Below, piece after piece: positions 14,662 to 14,691 of a DNA stretch of 14,691 bases; the first letter of the stretch is position 1, and each line of letters opens with the position of its first letter. The notes under the pieces are model-generated. The model had not been told where the DNA came from. It was given only the letters and a program-made list of their open reading frames with translations, and made no database searches. The stretch spans positions 1 to 14,691 of the forward strand of contig CAMOXW010000216.1 of NCBI GenBank assembly GCA_946629405.1, written 5' to 3'. The translations under genes were made by a program, and so were the position numbers. The DNA comes from an uncultured Ruminococcus sp. (GTDB taxonomy: Bacteria; Bacillota_A; Clostridia; Oscillospirales; Ruminococcaceae).

Positions 14662-14691
14662 TACGCAAATCAAAGATTTGCTCCCTGCGTA
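14662..14691. repeat. Palindromic structure cut by the window end
   Basis: GCAAATC (14665-14671) and GATTTGC (14675-14681) form a perfect 7-bp hairpin with an AAA loop. TACGC (14662-14666) also pairs exactly with GCGTA (14687-14691), the last bases of the window, so a larger dyad probably continues beyond the edge. No reading frame covers it. It may be a small dispersed repeat or a leader structure of the next gene. Confidence 0.5.

Noticed and set aside
1..14691. CRISPR array, tRNA, rRNA, insertion sequence or phage genes
   Set aside because: No regularly spaced repeats, cloverleaf sequences, transposase or phage-like frames were seen on either strand.

Overview
The window looks like a chromosomal segment of a fibre-degrading member of the Oscillospiraceae, most likely a Ruminococcus of the flavefaciens/champanellensis/albus type. 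The main reasons are a family 9 glycoside hydrolase ending in a Ruminococcus-style dockerin, and a long housekeeping operon in the order typical of Firmicutes. The genus is inferred from remembered family features, because no database search was possible.

Layout: (1) 1-819 is the 3' part of a secreted cellulosomal GH9 cellulase, followed by a clear intrinsic terminator (830-862). (2) 863-955 is a short intergenic region with a strong extended -10 sigma-A-type promoter. (3) 956-14545 holds thirteen plus-strand genes packed with gaps of at most 16 bases or with 1-14 base overlaps: yicC, remA, gmk, rpoZ, priA, def, fmt, a YugP-type membrane zinc peptidase, rsmB, rlmN, prpC, prkC, rsgA and thiN (yicC to thiN is fourteen reading frames if the peptidase is counted). 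This is very probably one transcription unit, with possible internal promoters, and it closes with an intrinsic terminator at 14544-14571. (4) 14572-14691 is non-coding and carries a perfect 15-bp inverted repeat and a second palindromic structure cut by the window edge. No gene is seen on the minus strand.

How the genes fit together: the operon joins RNA decay (YicC), a DNA-binding regulator (RemA), GMP phosphorylation (Gmk), an RNA polymerase subunit (RpoZ), replication restart (PriA), formylation of initiator tRNA and deformylation of nascent proteins (Fmt, Def), rRNA methylation and ribosome assembly (RsmB, RlmN, RsgA), the PASTA kinase/phosphatase switch (PrkC, PrpC) and thiamine pyrophosphate synthesis (ThiN). 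Compared with the Bacillus subtilis order, coaBC (between rpoZ and priA) and rpe (between rsgA and thiN) are absent, and a zinc peptidase lies between fmt and rsmB.

I do not see an undescribed multi-gene system here. The points most worth a second look are local: a perfect 11-bp hairpin inside the start of rsgA, the two palindromes after thiN, a DEEG in place of DEEH in the PriA helicase motif, and an unusual extracellular layout in PrkC.
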